Under the pieces are notes generated by a model. That model was not told the origin of the DNA. It saw nothing but the letters and a program-made list of their open reading frames with translations, and searched no databases. A DNA stretch of 64,000 bases. Origin: Pogostemon cablin. Lineage: Eukaryota > Streptophyta > Magnoliopsida > Lamiales > Lamiaceae. Location of the stretch: contig CM042985.1 of the NCBI GenBank assembly GCA_023678885.1, forward strand, positions 6,188,985 to 6,252,984. Direction: 5' to 3'. Shown piece by piece: positions 28,802-44,389 of the stretch (the first letter of the stretch is position 1; each line of letters opens with the position of its first letter). The translations under genes and the position numbers were made by a program.

Positions 28802-31741
28802 ATGTCGCCCACGGTGGCGGCGGAGGAGCAAGCCGAGAAACTCCGACAAGACGGCAACACCTACTTCAATAAAGGGCGATTAGGTGCGGCCGTTGATGCT
28901 TACACTGAGGTCGATTTCTCCTTGGTGTCTGATTACGTTATTCTGCTGTTAAAGTTTTATATTTATTTGTTTTTTACTTTGATTTTGATTTTTAGGCTAT
29001 TACTTTGTGCCCTAATGTTCCTGTATACTGGACGAATCGAGCTCTGTGTCATCGCAAGCGGAAGTATGTACGATCACTGCACTCATTTAAAATGATGTTG
29101 ATCGTCATTTTTTTGCTGTGGGGTGTTCTTTTTTCGTTTCATTTCTTTCTTGTACTATTTACTAGGGTTAATATGTGATTTTGGTGTACAGTGAATGGTC
29201 AAGGGTGGAGGAGGATTGCAGGAAAGCAATTCAGCTCGATCACAACTCTGTAAAGGTGTCGTCTGTTAAACAACATTTCATTACTGTTTTGATGTTTTTA
29301 TTTCCTTTCACTTCGGGTGTTTTTTTCGTGCTTATCTCTCTACGAATAAATTGGTTTTGTTGTACATTCTATAATTTCCATTGGGAGCATTTTGAATCTT
29401 TGACTCCTTTTCTCTTACCTCTTTTGTGCTAGACTTCAGTAAAACATCATTATTTGCTGGGCCTAAAAATAATTAAATATCTTTTTTGTCCAATGTTTTG
29501 GTTGCTCAAGACGTATATCTCCGGCAGCTGTCAATTTTGTGATCAATATATGCTCACGTGTAATATTTTTCTCCATAACCTCTGAATAAGTGTTCACACA
29601 TTCGTTAAGACTCACAGAGTTAGGGGCTGCGAACACGAAGACTATCTGCTGCGGTAATTTATTAAAGAAAGAACATCTATTAACAATATCCAATGGCTTT
29701 GTCAAGGCTTCAAACAATTTATCATGTGATTGCTTCTGCAAAAGCGAGTGTGTACATGTCCAAGCTTTATTTTTTTCTTTCTTTCTCTTTTATTTCCCTT
29801 TAAATATTAGCCACATGGTAGCTCTTTACTAGTGATATAATATGGTGAGGTAGTATTCAATTAATGTTGGCCAACAAATTCTGTAGTTAACATGAGCATA
29901 TCCTTACTGCTAAGTCGTGTTATATTGCATCACGTATAAAGATGGAGGAGGCAATTTTGTTCTTCCTTATTTGAAATATGTGGAAACCATAGGATGTGTT
30001 CCAGCACCTTTTTTATTTTTTGGTAAGAGTAGGATATCAGGAATTGCTGGTGCTATCAGGCATGTCATGGAATATATTTGACACCTGAAATGTTGTGAGT
30101 ACAATTTTTTGGGGGAAATAAACTTGTAAAGTATATCCCATGGAAGCTCTGTGGTTGTTTAATAATTGAGAAAGCAACCCTGGTCTGGTGTCCATATATC
30201 TCTTCTCTCATGCGTCATGCCTCAAGTGTAGAGCATATGATTCTTAATTCCTGAGTTTTTTCTTTTTATTTGCAGTTTTAATATCATGTATATTTTTCCT
30301 AGTTGAATAATAATATCAGATGACGATTTTGGACAACTGCTCCATATAACAATATTGTACAGGTCGTGCATGAAATTGAAATTTTACTTCTATAAATATG
30401 TTAGATAATTGAAGCTGCTAGAACAAGCTAACAATTTTCTTATTAGATCCAACTAACATTGAAAGTCTTTGAATTTCAGGCACACTATATGCTTGGACTT
30501 GCTCTTCTAGAAAGGAAAGAGTATGGGGTAGGTGTGAAGGAATTGGAGAAGGTATGAGATTTATATAATATTACTGAAGTTTTTGCCTTTCTCTGTAATA
30601 TTAATTTTTACATTTTCATTTAACATTGAAATCTCTCTTAATTAAAAAAAAAGGATACATTTCACTTTTCAGTGCAATCAGTTGGTAACATGTTTCTTTA
30701 GGATTCAATAGTTTAAGTTTCTGAGCTGGTCCTTTATGGTTGGTTATGAGTTAGCTATCCTGTAAACCTTGTTTTTTAATGAACTGTGTTGAATTTCCAT
30801 ATTTGCGTGCTTGCATGTATTCCTTGTACCCTAATCTGGTAACATATTGATGCGTTACAAGATGAAGGGTGTTATCAATATATTTTACTGTAATTTTTTT
30901 TCTTTGGAACCTATTGCGCATTTGTTGTGATCATGATTTTTTGTTAATGATGGTGATGTAAAGTTGTAACGATGCAGGCTTTGGACCTTGGTAGGGGTGC
31001 AAACCCCAAGAGTTACATGGTAGAGGAGATATGGCAAGAGCTTGCAAAAGCTAAATACTTGTTGTGGGAACATGAATCAACCAAGCGTTCTTGGGAGCTT
31101 CAAAATTTAAAGTAAGTGCTGTATATTCATCTTTCGTCATTTCTGCAATCAGGTCATGCACTATAGAGCTCTCTCTTACTCGGATGAAATTAATTTGCTA
31201 CACAGAGAAGCATGCGAAGAAGCTCTCAAGGAGAAATTTTCCCGTGATGCTCATCAAGGGGAAGGTTTTGTAAATGAAATTGCCATGTCTAACGCAAATC
31301 AACTGGAAGCTTTGGGTCAAGTATTCAAAAAAGCTACTGTAGATGATACTCCGACTGAGGTGAGAATCATGTCCTTAGTACATTTTTCTCTTCTTCTGGG
31401 TTTTCTGTGACACCAAGAAGGATTCAGGTGCCTGACCATCTATGCTGTAAAATTACTCTGGAAATATTCCGTGATCCGGTAATCACTCCTAGTGGTTTTA
31501 CATACGAGAGAGCAACCATCTTGGAGCATCTGGAAAAGGTAACTCCATTAACTCTCTTTCTCAGTTGATATAATATACAAGCATGAATTTTTGAGTTCAA
31601 ATTTCGCCAATCTAGGTGGGAAACTTCGACCCCATTACTCGTGAACGGCTATTTCCATCTCGGCTGGTACCAAATCTGGCCATAAAGGAAGCTGTGATGG
31701 CATATCTGGATACACATGGATGGGCCTACAACATGAATTGA
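28802..31741 (+). CDS. CHIP: CHIP: TPR and U-box co-chaperone E3 ubiquitin ligase
   Basis: Ubiquitinates clients presented by Hsp70/Hsp90 in the cytosol. Eight exons with GT..AG junctions: 28802-28909, 28996-29063, 29192-29255, 30480-30551, 30978-31111, 31206-31359, 31428-31538 and 31616-31741, giving 278 aa, the usual size for plant CHIP. Residues about 8-110 are three TPR units (AEKLRQDGNTYFNKGRLGAA, VYWTNRALCHRKR, HYMLGLALLERKEYG) that bind chaperone C-termini; a helical middle follows; residues about 201-272 are the U-box (CCKITLEIFRDPVITPSGFT, FDPITRERL). The start ATG follows a TPR-typical N-terminus. All key residues intact; no stop or shift seen. Intron 3 is long (1.2 kb). Tail-to-tail neighbour is another U-box ligase. 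Confidence 0.95.
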
Positions 31742-32491
31742 TCGCTGTTGAGTCGTTCGTCTTCTGTCTTCAAGAACATGGCTATTCAATGTATTCAATG
31801 GTAATCCTTTCTTCGAGTTATCAAAATTCAAAATATTGTGATATTTGCATCACCGTGGTGATGATTAGCATATATGCGGATACTTTTGTGGCCAAATAGA
31901 AACTGTCATTTGAAGTGTACAGTCTCAACAACCGTGTATGTACAGTATTGTAGCAAACCCTCTCTACCTAGATATCTAATTCTTTCTGTTTTGTTTCTTC
32001 ATACTTTTGAGTTCCATTTATATAGTCGTTTCTGTCCATTTTCTATATTTATTTTGTGTATTTATATTAAATACTTGAAATATTTCTAAATATAGGCATT
32101 TTTTCTTAATAAACTTGTTTTTAAAATATATAAGTATTGAAGTATCAGTGGATTAATTAGTTAAATTGAGTTGTTAATTACTCCATATCATCGAATTTTA
32201 ACGGAAAATATACTCTTCTGTCCCGATACACATTCCATGATTCAGGATATTATAGTTTTTTTTAGTAATAAATGTATGATAAAATAAAATACGAGTATGA
32301 GGTGAGTGATATTTTAAAAGTAAAATTTGAGAAATTATTTCGTTGAAATTTATTATTATTATTATTTTTTTTTAAAAAAAATGTAATGTAACAAATCAGT
32401 GAAAAAACAATAAAGAATTTGTAATGGAGTGGATTATTAGTATTCTAAAATTGACTTATAAAGTATAGGATGTCTGATATACCCAATGACC

Positions 32492-32577
<86 letters not shown>

Positions 32578-33084
32578 TTTTTAAATGTGGAAATTTATCT
32601 AGAAACTGAATTTTATTTATGTGGATTCATACAAGGGGTTTGGTGGAACGTTATGATGGTCCACGAGATGTGACAAACAATAATTGTCAAATTAAATCAT
32701 GCACTTCACTTTAGGAATTAGGCCACAGCAACCGACGTACCATATAAACCATATAATTGTCAAGTTGAAGAAAATAAGATATTTTATCCCATTGTTCAAA
32801 TTTAATTGGATATATAATCTAATTAAATATTACATCTTGCATGTATTAGTCTTATAATCACGTCATGTTAATAATGCAACTTAAAAATAAAAACAAGTGA
32901 TTAATCCCATCCCACCCCCCCACCCCCACCAAACATTTTCATGCATGTAGATGGACTGTGTCTAATAAACATATGTAAACTGTTAATACTATGATCAAGC
33001 TTTTTTCCGACCTAAATTCAGAAATGTATAACAAAATTATTTACAAAGTGTAATAACTATATCTTCTTTTGAGTTCTTGACTAG
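31742..33084. other. Intergenic region between two convergent U-box genes
   Basis: Contains both 3' UTRs, a TA microsatellite with a T run (32499-32582) and a short C-rich patch (CCCACCCCCCCACCCCC) near 32910. No gene. Confidence 0.7.
32499..32582. repeat. (TA)n microsatellite followed by a poly(T) run
   Basis: About 31 TA units then 22 T. The open frame of alternating Tyr-Ile over it is an artefact. Confidence 0.95.
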
Positions 33085-34646
33085 CTATGCAGTGTGCACA
33101 CGGTTCAATACCCTATTCATTCTATCAAGAATGCCTTGGGCTTTCCTCTTGGCTCTTGATGTGCCGTTTTCGGCCACCTGAGACAACGTTTGACTCGTAC
33201 TCTCCTCTTTCCTCATGTCGTTCAGCTTAGACCGATCGCTCAAGCAGATCGCGTAGAGGATTGCAACGCAATTCTCCTTATTACGACCACACGACGTCTC
33301 CCTGATTATACCGAGCAAGCAAGGAACTCCACCTAGCTCTCCTATTTCCTCTATGGCCTCTTGACCTGTCGAAAGAATTGCAAGTATGGATAGCAGCTCA
33401 TCAGCATGGACTCTGCTAACGAGCTTGTTCATGATCACTCTCACCGCCCCGTCTCTAACAGCTCTAGTTTTGTTCTCATGAAGTATGCAGAGGTTGAAAA
33501 TGGCTGAAGCTACATCTTTCATAGCTAATGGATTTCCTTCGTCCAATAGGTCAATAAGAGGCTTCAACGCACCGGATGCCCCGATTAGGGCTTTATTTGA
33601 GTTGAGAGCTGATAATGTGAAGATCGTTGCAGCTGCATTGCTCCTCGTTTCAATCGTTCCCCACCTCAACGCGTTAATGAGCAGAGGTATAACCTTAGGC
33701 ATCTCTGCCACGAGCTTCTTGTTACCATCATGAATGGATATATTCAAAACCGTTGTGATCAGATCTTCTTGGAGCTTCGGGTGATCAAACTTGGCGTTGC
33801 AGTTTGTTCGACAGAGCGGAGAGATCAGCTGAGGTATTGCATCGACTGATTCACCGAAAAGAGCACGAAAAGGGGGGATCTGTTTAGTCAAGAAACGAAA
33901 CTCCCTCGCAGCTTCTTCTTGATCGGACAATGTGGATGACATTTTGTGGAGCAAACGGTGGAAATGGATCCTGTCAGCTTGGATTAAACCAGCATCAGTG
34001 GTGGGATAAACAGATTGGGGGAAATTGATGGCATGATTGTTGCACCATTGTGCTATCATTTGGTGAATCAAGTGATTAGGTGTGAGAATAGTGTGAGAGA
34101 GAAGCTGTTGAGTTCTAGGGCATGTTCTGTTCCCATCATCCAACCATTTTTGAACGAATGCTCTATCAAATGTCTGCAATTTTTTCAGAAAAAATATCAA
34201 AATTGCAGCCAAAGAAGAAATTCTTTATCAAATTAGGGCATGAATTCCACCACCAAAATACAATTCAAGCAATTGAGAATTCATCACAAACAAACAACAA
34301 TAACAATCTGATAATCAACCTAACAGACGAATTTCGAAGGCAGAGAGAGAGAGAGAGAGAGAGGGCGAAATCAAACAGGAACCTGTCCGGATGCGATGAT
34401 AACAGGATCGGCCATGACCTCCATAGAAAGCGAGCACTTGAAGGCCTCCGGCGGCGTCGCCGACGCAGAAGTAGCGCGACCAGTTTGAAGTGTCAATTCC
34501 TTGAAACGAGAGAGCATTTTGTGAGCTGTATCAATGGCTTCCACATCGTCGTCATCTGCAATCGCCTTCACTAAATCCTGCAATTCCTTCTTCATCACAA
34601 TCACATCATTGTTCTTCCCCATCACCCCTTTTGCCTCCACTAACAA
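33085..34646 (-). CDS. PUB9: PUB9-like U-box/ARM-repeat E3 ubiquitin ligase
   Basis: Two exons joined in phase 0: 34646-34383 (donor CAG|GTTCC) and 34173-33085 (acceptor TTGCAG), 450 aa, near the usual length of Arabidopsis PUB9. Residues 1-65 form the U-box N-terminal helical domain. Residues about 69-140 are the U-box (FKCSLSMEVMADPVIIASGQ, TFDRAFVQKWLDDGNRTCP, LTPNHLIHQMIAQWC), split by the intron. The rest are ARM repeats (for example TRSNAAATIFTLSALNSNKA, AMKDVASAIFNLCILHENK). A later ATG at 34622 could also start the protein. A (GA)n run sits in the intron at 34342-34362. Acts in the cytosol or nucleus with an E2; substrates unknown. Intact. Confidence 0.93.
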
Positions 34647-35241
34647 AACCCCCCATTGCCAATTTTATTATATAGCCTTTCGCTTTTCCTCTGTCTATTT
34701 ATTTCAAATTTTCTCTCTCCCATTTCTTTACTCGCTTCGGTGTCTATTTTCGGCATATTTTATTAATTTAATTTTTATTAATATAAAATATCAATATTTT
34801 TATGGAATTACATTTCAGTTTGACAACTCTTTTTTACGTAAAAAAACTAAATTTGATGAAAAAAAATATAAAACTATTACAAACGTAATCGAATGACGTT
34901 TAATAGATTAATGCACTACCAAAATTTAAGTAGCACGAAATTTGTCGGCTGAAGGTGATTAGTGTTGTATAGGAATTATTTCATAATTTAAACTAATTAA
35001 TTAAAAAGATACTAGATAATGTTTGGTCGAAAATAGGAAAACTTGATTATATATGTGGGTAGCTTAGTTAATATATCTTTTAAATTTATTTGTTTATATC
35101 GTGTACGCTATTTAGAAATGGCTATTAATAATGATTTAATATGCATATTTAGTAATTTCTTAAAAAGAAAAAAAACATATTTAGTTGATAATTTGACCAT
35201 TAATATTGGTATGTCGTTCTGTGATGAAAACTACATACTAG
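34647..35241. other. Upstream region of the PUB9-like gene
   Basis: AT-rich, no gene or clear element. The first 100 bp, rich in CT on the plus strand (CCTCTGTCTATTT, TTTTCTCTCTCCC), probably hold the promoter/5' UTR. Confidence 0.5.
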
Positions 35242-35835
35242 TGTTTGATCAACACTAAGAAGTGATGAGTGCATGTTCAAGGTCAAGACTGATGCTGGTG
35301 TATGTGTGAAACGGATGCAGCAACAACAGATGACTTGAATCAGCTCAAGTCAGCAACAATTCGATGTCATGTTAACAAGTGAGGACCAGGGCAGTTTGTG
35401 ACTGATGTACAGGTGGCATGCGTGTGATATTTAGAAGGTTCCACACATGAATGAGAAGCTCGTCACGCAGGCTGTGTGATGAAGTCAGTTACAACCGCAA
35501 AGATTCGATTTAGCCACTTGGAAATCCAGCTGGAAGTTGGTTACTTGAAGTTGATCCTGTAACTTTGTTGTGCATGCATAGAGTGTATATAATGATGTAA
35601 TCTATGCATGAGCTCATTGTAACACCTTCATTCTCTCTAATCAATAATAGATCTCTCTCTCACAGTGGACGTAGGCTTGTGAAAACAAGCTGAACCACTA
35701 TAAACCCCTTTTCTTCTTCATTCAATCACACACACACTTTCATAGTTGTTATCATATGTGATCATTTTCTTGTTTTTCAAACTTAGAGTTGCTTGTGAAT
35801 TCTTAGAGTAATTTGTTGGATTACTTAGTTAGATC
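35242..35835 (+). mobile_element. Possible Ty1/copia solo LTR or fragment
   Basis: Starts TGTTTGATCAACA and shows LTR-like signals in order: GTGTATATAATG as a TATA region near 35585, AATCAATAATAGATC near 35640, then CACAGTGGACGTAGGCTTG and CTGAACCACTATAAACCCC, wording typical of copia R-U5. No primer site, coding region or convincing target duplication. The right end is uncertain. Confidence 0.45.
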
Positions 35836-36340
35836 TTCCGTGAGACTTTTCATCTTATCTTCCATGATTAGAGCTAAAGAAGCAGGGTATTTGAGCTAAA
35901 TACAAAATGAAGTTAGAGCTCAAGGATTTATTAAACATTCAAGCTTAACTTGTACTCAAGTCAAATGAAAAATTATTAATCTCCATTTAATTAATTAATC
36001 AATGAATAATTACAAACACAATGTTTTTAAAAAAAAAAAAAAAAATCAGCGACAGCTGCGTGTCACTGGAGTAGTGAATAGGAATCCAGCTGGCATGCCT
36101 GGCTGGCTATACATATCACATAGTACATACTACATCAAACATATGATAAGTATAATTAAATGTTTTAAAAGTATTTTTGCTATAAATTGAACTATTTTTT
36201 TAATCATACATTTTGAAATTTCTTAAGGTCTGTAATGGAGAATTATTTTTTTTCCTTTTAAAATAAATTTAACTATAATTTTTTTGATAGGTATTTTACT
36301 ATTTTAATTTTTGGTGGGTATAGAAAATCAAATAAAATAA
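35836..36340. other. Intergenic, nothing recognised
   Basis: AT-rich with an A run at 36029-36045; no coding or element signal. Confidence 0.5.
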
Positions 36341-36499
36341 TTCCTCCGTCCCATAATCGTTATCACTGTTACTATAGACACAAAGTTTAAGAAAAATTAC
36401 TTTTAAATTAATTTTATTAATTTTTTAAGGATATTGTGGTATTTTTAGGTTGATGTAGATTCCTTTTTTGGGTGGTGACTTATTATGGGACGAAGAGAG
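36341..36499. mobile_element. Stowaway-like MITE
   Basis: Inverted ends TTCCTCCGTCCCATAATCG and, at the right reversed, CTCTCTTCGTCCCATAAT; 159 bp, same TIR family as the other MITEs here. Confidence 0.65.
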
Positions 36500-36882
36500 T
36501 ATTAATTATTAAAATGTGACGTAAAATTAATAAAATCAGAAACCCGAGCTACGTTAAATGGTAATGGATTCATAATTGTGAATTTAAAAAAATAAATATT
36601 TGATCAATTGTAAACATGGAGTCTGCGAGTCAAACGTCAACCGTGACGTGGCAGGAGGGAGTCGTCGGTTTGTCGTCACTCCATTTTAGAAATTAAAATA
36701 AAAAGTGCGGTGTCGGCGTGTCCATTGCAATAAATTGGACCCCACCTCTTTTTGCTTTTTTTTTTTTTAATTTTTTTTAAGAAAAATTATTTGCAAAATA
36801 CTACGATCCCATTTCCCTTTTTTCTCAAAATTACGGGCCATTCTCTCTTCTTCTCTATTCATGTGCCATTTATTTATTTATT

Positions 36883-36919
<37 letters not shown>

Positions 36920-37968
36920 GTGGAGTATTAAATATTTTCATCATACATCTATTTGATGTTTAATAATAAAAATATAAGTAGTATGAATTTGTAGATAAAT
37001 TGTACTTTTAAATTTAAATTTAATTATTTTTTTCTTTCCTAAATTAGAACTATCCGTTTCTTTTTCTTTTTCTTGGTTAATTAATTTTAAATCTGTCAAA
37101 AAAATATTCAATGTATTAATTTATATTAATTTTATAACACTTTAAAATTCAATAAATAAATAAATATATAATATACTTTTTGTAGAGTAAATTGTAATTA
37201 ATTAGAATTTTAACAAAACTATGAATAAAACATTTAATAAAGAGGAAAGTAAAATAATAATGATAATTTAGTTTATTAATTATTATTACCTCAATTAAGT
37301 CGGGAGTATGTATTATAATATCCATATATGATATATATCTTCTGGGAGAAGGTAATCTGTAATTCCAAAATTATCTGAATTAATTCGTTCATAAGAAATA
37401 AAGTATAAATTGAATTATTGAACAGGAAAATCCTTAGAAGATTCACAGAATGCAACATTCCAACCAACAAAATCTTTGCTTTTGACCATAGTTTTAAAAA
37501 GTCGTGTTAGTATTCATTACGCTTAATAATTTTAGTTTACCAACCGTCTCTACACTATAATAATATTTTTCCCCTTTCATCTATAAGGATTTATAAACTG
37601 GAGATCTAAATCTAAATATTCTCTCCCCTTTTTTCTTTAGTGCACACCACACTTGAAGTTTCACGATTTTTTTTATTAATTGTTATTTTTAATTAAAAAT
37701 AAAACTTTTCAATTATACAATGAACGAATTAGTTATACAATCCCTCTATCCAATTTAAAGAGATTCATTTATTTTTTCACGTGAATTAAGAAATATTATT
37801 ATTTTATATATAATGTGTAGTAATATTAGTAGAGAATAGTAGGCCATGAGTAAATTTTTTTTTCAAAAATGAGACTATTTGAACCAAACGTTCAAAATGA
37901 CAAAATAATACCCTTAGAAACAAACGAAAAAAGTATTTGAAAGATTATTAGTTTTCATCAATCAAGTA
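36500..37968. other. Intergenic with a TTTA/TTA microsatellite
   Basis: No gene. A (TTTA)n then (TTA)n run occupies 36868-36920. Confidence 0.6.
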
Positions 37969-38190
37969 CTCCCTCCATCCGTCCCAAAGGAGTGCATTTA
38001 CTTTTCGCACGTAGATTAAAGAGTATTATTATTTAATGTGTAGTTGATAATTGTATTAATGGGTGAGTGAGCCCTATATTTTAATTGTATTAGTGGTTGT
38101 GTGTCACATGCGTATAAAAAGATAAATGAGACTCTTAAGTGCAGACGTCCAAAATTAAAAAATAGGACTCTTTGGAGCGGATGGAGGGAG
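37969..38190. mobile_element. Stowaway-like MITE
   Basis: TIRs CTCCCTCCATCCGTCCCAAA and inverted CTCCCTCCATCCGCTCCAAA, flanked by TA at 37967-37968 and 38191-38192; 222 bp. Confidence 0.85.
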
Positions 38191-40098
<1,908 letters not shown>

Positions 40099-41111
40099 GG
40101 CCGAAGCTATTCGCAGACACCGATTTATTCCCATACATCTATTTGAATTTTAAATAAATAAATAAATAAATTTAATTACTAAATTATCCCTTTGACATAC
40201 ACACACTTATTACAATATTATTCCTAAAATAATAAATACAAACATACACTCATCAAACACTTTAACAATAATAATTCACAAAAACATAAATACACACACA
40301 CACATTCACATTAAACTTTTGAGCAAAAATCACAAAACAAAACACACACCCACTTCTTCCTCCAACATTCATAAACTCTAGATTTTCTTCCCATCTATAA
40401 ATACTCACATTCGCTCACACGAGTATCATGTCGGAAGAAGAAACACCTAAAGACGTAAAAGTACATATATTTATGTGTTTAAACCAATTAAAAAATTATT
40501 TTTCGCATTCCCCGACGCTGCATGTTCGACCAACCAGAGTTGGATACGTTCACAAACATTCGACCGATGGCGGCCGAAAATTTGCTTCCTGTTCGACCAG
40601 ACACGGCCGACGAAATGCCTATTTTTCGACCAAGAGTGGTTGAACAGCACTTCATCCGGCGACAAACCAGGGTCGACAGTCACTAGCCTATTTCTAACGT
40701 CAATTTGTACATTTCTTAGCACTACCCAAATTGCTTACCCCAACTAAAATAAATATCATGCTACCCACAACATTTTACAACAACAATTCGCAACATAAAT
40801 GTGACAACATCCACTTTGTAGTGTAAGTGCTCTTCTTCTCCTCTTCTTGTAAGTGCTCTTCTTCTCCTCTTCTTTTATTCTTCCCTCTTTCTTTTTTGTT
40901 TGAAATATTAGTAAATGTGTGTGAAATCAAGTGGATGTATGTTTTTAATGTTAGATTAAATGTGGGAGTTGTGGGAGGGAAGGTATTGGGTATATGTTTG
41001 TATTCATTAAGGGCAATATAGTCTTTTATTAGTGTGTATATATATACTTTTTATGTGTGTAGATATAATTGAGTGTATTGAGTAATTCGGTGTGTACGAA
41101 TAGCTGTCGCC
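40099..41111. mobile_element. Harbinger-like non-autonomous element
   Basis: Ends GGCCGAAGCTATTCGCAGAC and, inverted at the right, GGCGACAGCTATTCGTACAC match over about 26 bp with few differences. Flanks are TTA at the left and TTT at the right, an imperfect trinucleotide. The centre has a promoter-like CTATAAATACTC (40396-40408) and coding-like DNA but no transposase. Length 1013 bp. Class assigned from GGC ends and flank only. Confidence 0.55.
40522..40686 (+). CDS. Small ORF inside the Harbinger-like element
   Basis: 54 codons, starting MFDQPELDTFTNIRPMAAEN and containing spaced RP dipeptides (NIRPM, PVRPD, FRPRV). A TATA-like box lies about 125 bp upstream. The region is GC-richer than its surroundings, which favours a coding origin, perhaps the N-terminus of a lost transposase or DNA-binding partner. 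Product not recognised. Confidence 0.3.
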   Translation: MFDQPELDTFTNIRPMAAENLLPVRPDTADEMPIFRPRVVEQHFIRRQTRVDSH

Positions 41112-44100
41112 TTTATTGAATCATCGTTTTGTAGCAGAAAATAGTGTTTTTACTTTTCTTTTAGTATTTTTATTTACTCAGTCGTTTCCCATTCATGCAA
41201 TTTAATGTTTATTCAATTTTATTTATTTATTTATTATATTTATTTTTAAGTTTGAGAATATTATAACTGGTTAGCTAATGCAGCTATTACTCTTAAAGAT
41301 GATTTCAGTTTTTTTAAATTTTCACTAATAAAGTAAGGATGGACACCTAATCAATACTCCCTAGTTATTATTGAATGCATTTGAGCGAATCGAAATCTGA
41401 GCACCACGATAGAATAAATAATTAATTTATAGTAATTAGGAATGGGAACTCTGTAAATGTCGGGGGAAAAAAAATTCAAAATTGAGAATAAAATTGATGA
41501 TTATAAATAAAAGATAATAAAATTGAAATTCATTATATTTAAATGACGAATTTTAACATTTTTTCGTAAATGACCGCTTTCAAAGATTTGTGCGTGACAT
41601 CCAATAATATCATGTAATAAGGTTTTACTGAATATAATATTGCAATAATTTTATTTTCTTCCTCATCAATGTATAATTAACATCCTCCAGTAAATTTATG
41701 TCATTAAAAGTTAAAACAATTATGGGGTTATTTAAGGTAGCACTTAGTGCACCTCAATATTTATAGGTTGAAAATGAAATGGTGGGTATTTTTTTAAAAA
41801 GAAATTAATTATATTATTTTATTTAATTTAATAGTGGAGATTAAATTAAAAATTAATTTAACAGTTATAATCACACAAATATATCCAGTTGGACTCTAAA
41901 AAATGTATTAGTGCTTAGTTTAGTCAATTAATATAATGTATCGTGGGATAAATTTCGTTAAAACATTTAAAGATAAACATATTATAAATTATATAGTTAA
42001 AATTAATTATTGAAACTTTGTGCAAAGGAAAATAATAATGGAGGGAGCTATAAAATTTGAAATAATAAAAATTTTAAAAAACAATAAATATGCTATTCTT
42101 AATGGGTTCATATTTAATAGTCATGAGATGGAGTATATAATAATTTAATACTCCATTAACAATCGTAGTTTAAAAAAAACTTTAATTAACACAAGAAGTA
42201 TTTTATTTATATGACAATTACATTAAATCTCACAACAATCCATTATATATACGCACGGTAAAAAAATAAACAAATAAATAAATAAATAAATAAATATATA
42301 TATATATATAAATGATCTCAAACAAATATTGCTCCAAAATTCAAAACAAATGTATTCATATTTCATACAGTATTTCACATTGGAATTAACATTTGAAATT
42401 AAGGATAAAAATTAATTAATCAAAAGTTATTATTCTAAATTAATAAATAAATTCATAACCTCTTTTTTATTTTTTTAAAGCAATTCATAACCTCTTTTAT
42501 GTATCAATTTTTTTTTTTTTACAAAAATCATTGGTTTATTAGTTACTTATTACTATTATTTATGATATATTATGGATGTATTCAGAAATTGAAAATATGT
42601 CAAAAAATTGACCTGAAAAAATGAAAGAGAATCTCAGGTATAGCAACAAAATGAACGGTGGTAAGAAGCAGTGTAAAATGAAATGATCCTGTTTCTTGAA
42701 ACCCAAGACAGACCTGTAAAATATTCCCATAATAATTCATGAGAGAGAAAGTGCAGCTTATTAACGAAGAACACGTTTCTCAATAATATCCAAAATCAAC
42801 TCCAACTTTATCCATTATTCATCCCCTCACTTTCTCTCTCCTCACCTTTTGCACTCACCAAGGGACACCCCCACCCCTACCCCATTACACATATTTCCCC
42901 AGAAGGCAGAAGCCAATACCCTCATTAAATTCAATTCCTTTTTATTTTATTTAAATTTAAATCAACTACTATCTGCAACTTACAATTTTAATAGTAACAT
43001 TTTTTGTTCTTGAAACCTGCACTATCCATGAGTAGATCCACATTTTCAAAACAAAGTCGGATTGTAATTAATTTTAAATACTACTGATGATGATCACTTT
43101 ATTTAACAACCTTAAAAATTACTTTAATTTCAAATTTGCCACTTCTTTTTTCACACATATCTATTTATTTTATACTTTTTTATTTCCTAAAAATACTATA
43201 ATACCTCAAAAGTTAATAAAGTTGGTAAAAAAGTACAACTTTTCTTAAATAACGTGGAACAGTAAACGTAAAAAATATTATGGGATGTAGTGAGTATTAA
43301 ATTATTTTGAATGATTTTATTATTTTAGATCAATTGAAGTAGAAATCTTTTGAATTCCTGATTAATAGTTTATTTATTTTTTGAATAAACATTAAAATTT
43401 TTTAAATAATGAGTAATTTATTTTAAATACAAATTTAAATCTAAAAAAAAATTAACCATTCATCATATAGAAAAATGTTTCATGTTCACAGTTTCAACGT
43501 ATAAATTTTTTTAGTGGAATAAAAAATATTGATTAGTTATATACGTTGAGTTTTATAAAAATCAGTTTCAAAATCATTAAAAAGAAGTTTTCAAAATCAT
43601 TAAACTTGGCTTACTTCCATTTTTCTACTTAGGCCATAATTACTGAAATTACTAGGTAGTTTTTTTTTTTTTTAAACTAAGGTAGATCAAAATAGGATAA
43701 AGAATTTAAATGGAGCAGTAAAATAAGGATAATGAATTTAAATAGGAACGAATCAGAATGTTTAATTAATTTCGTAAGGTCATCATAGTTTAATAAAATA
43801 ACTTAGCCAGAACTCACATGCGTAAATATTGTTGGTGCCTACTTGTTGCCAATGTCCCTATAGCCCTCATTTGAAAATTTATGAAAAGATCATTCACGAT
43901 CTAGCTAGAAGTTGATGACTTTTTAGGTTAAAAAAAATATGAATTAATATTAATAATAATACTATTATTATTATTATCATTATTATTACTATAACTTAAT
44001 TAACATGACAAATTTCTAGATATTATAAGTGACGTAGCCGATTTATATATTTCAAAACGTTTTACACACAAAAGAGTAATTGTAACTGCTCACCTTTATC

Positions 44101-44389
44101 TAAAGATTCTTTAATTTTAGTTTTAATTTTTGTTACACGACATGAAGATAAGAGTTCTGAATTTTTATTGGAGAGTTAGAATGCATGAAATGGAAATGTT
44201 GTATGAAGTATAAAAAAAATTATTTATTTGATTCTACACTTAGTTTTTCTTTGTTTAATAGAACATTTAAGTTGCGAAAACTTGAATACATAAAATTTGA
44301 TAGGATCATATGATATAATTGAAAGCTATATATATTGAAGGATATAATACCGTAAATTAATAAGATATCATAAATGAATCAATAAAAAT
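41112..44389. other. Long AT-rich intergenic region
   Basis: No gene. A repeat near 41735-41920 resembles 26815-26990. (AAAT)n/(TA)n runs occupy 42262-42310, and decayed MITE wording is seen near 43080-43300. A mixed TTA run lies at 43950-43990. Confidence 0.6.

Noticed and set aside
29463..29741. 92-aa minus-strand frame in CHIP intron 3
   Set aside because: Looks faintly coding but has no domain, no splice context and lies inside an intron; treated as chance or a very small old insertion.
32470..32673. ORF of alternating Tyr-Ile, and a similar one at 38823-39011
   Set aside because: Translation of TA microsatellites.
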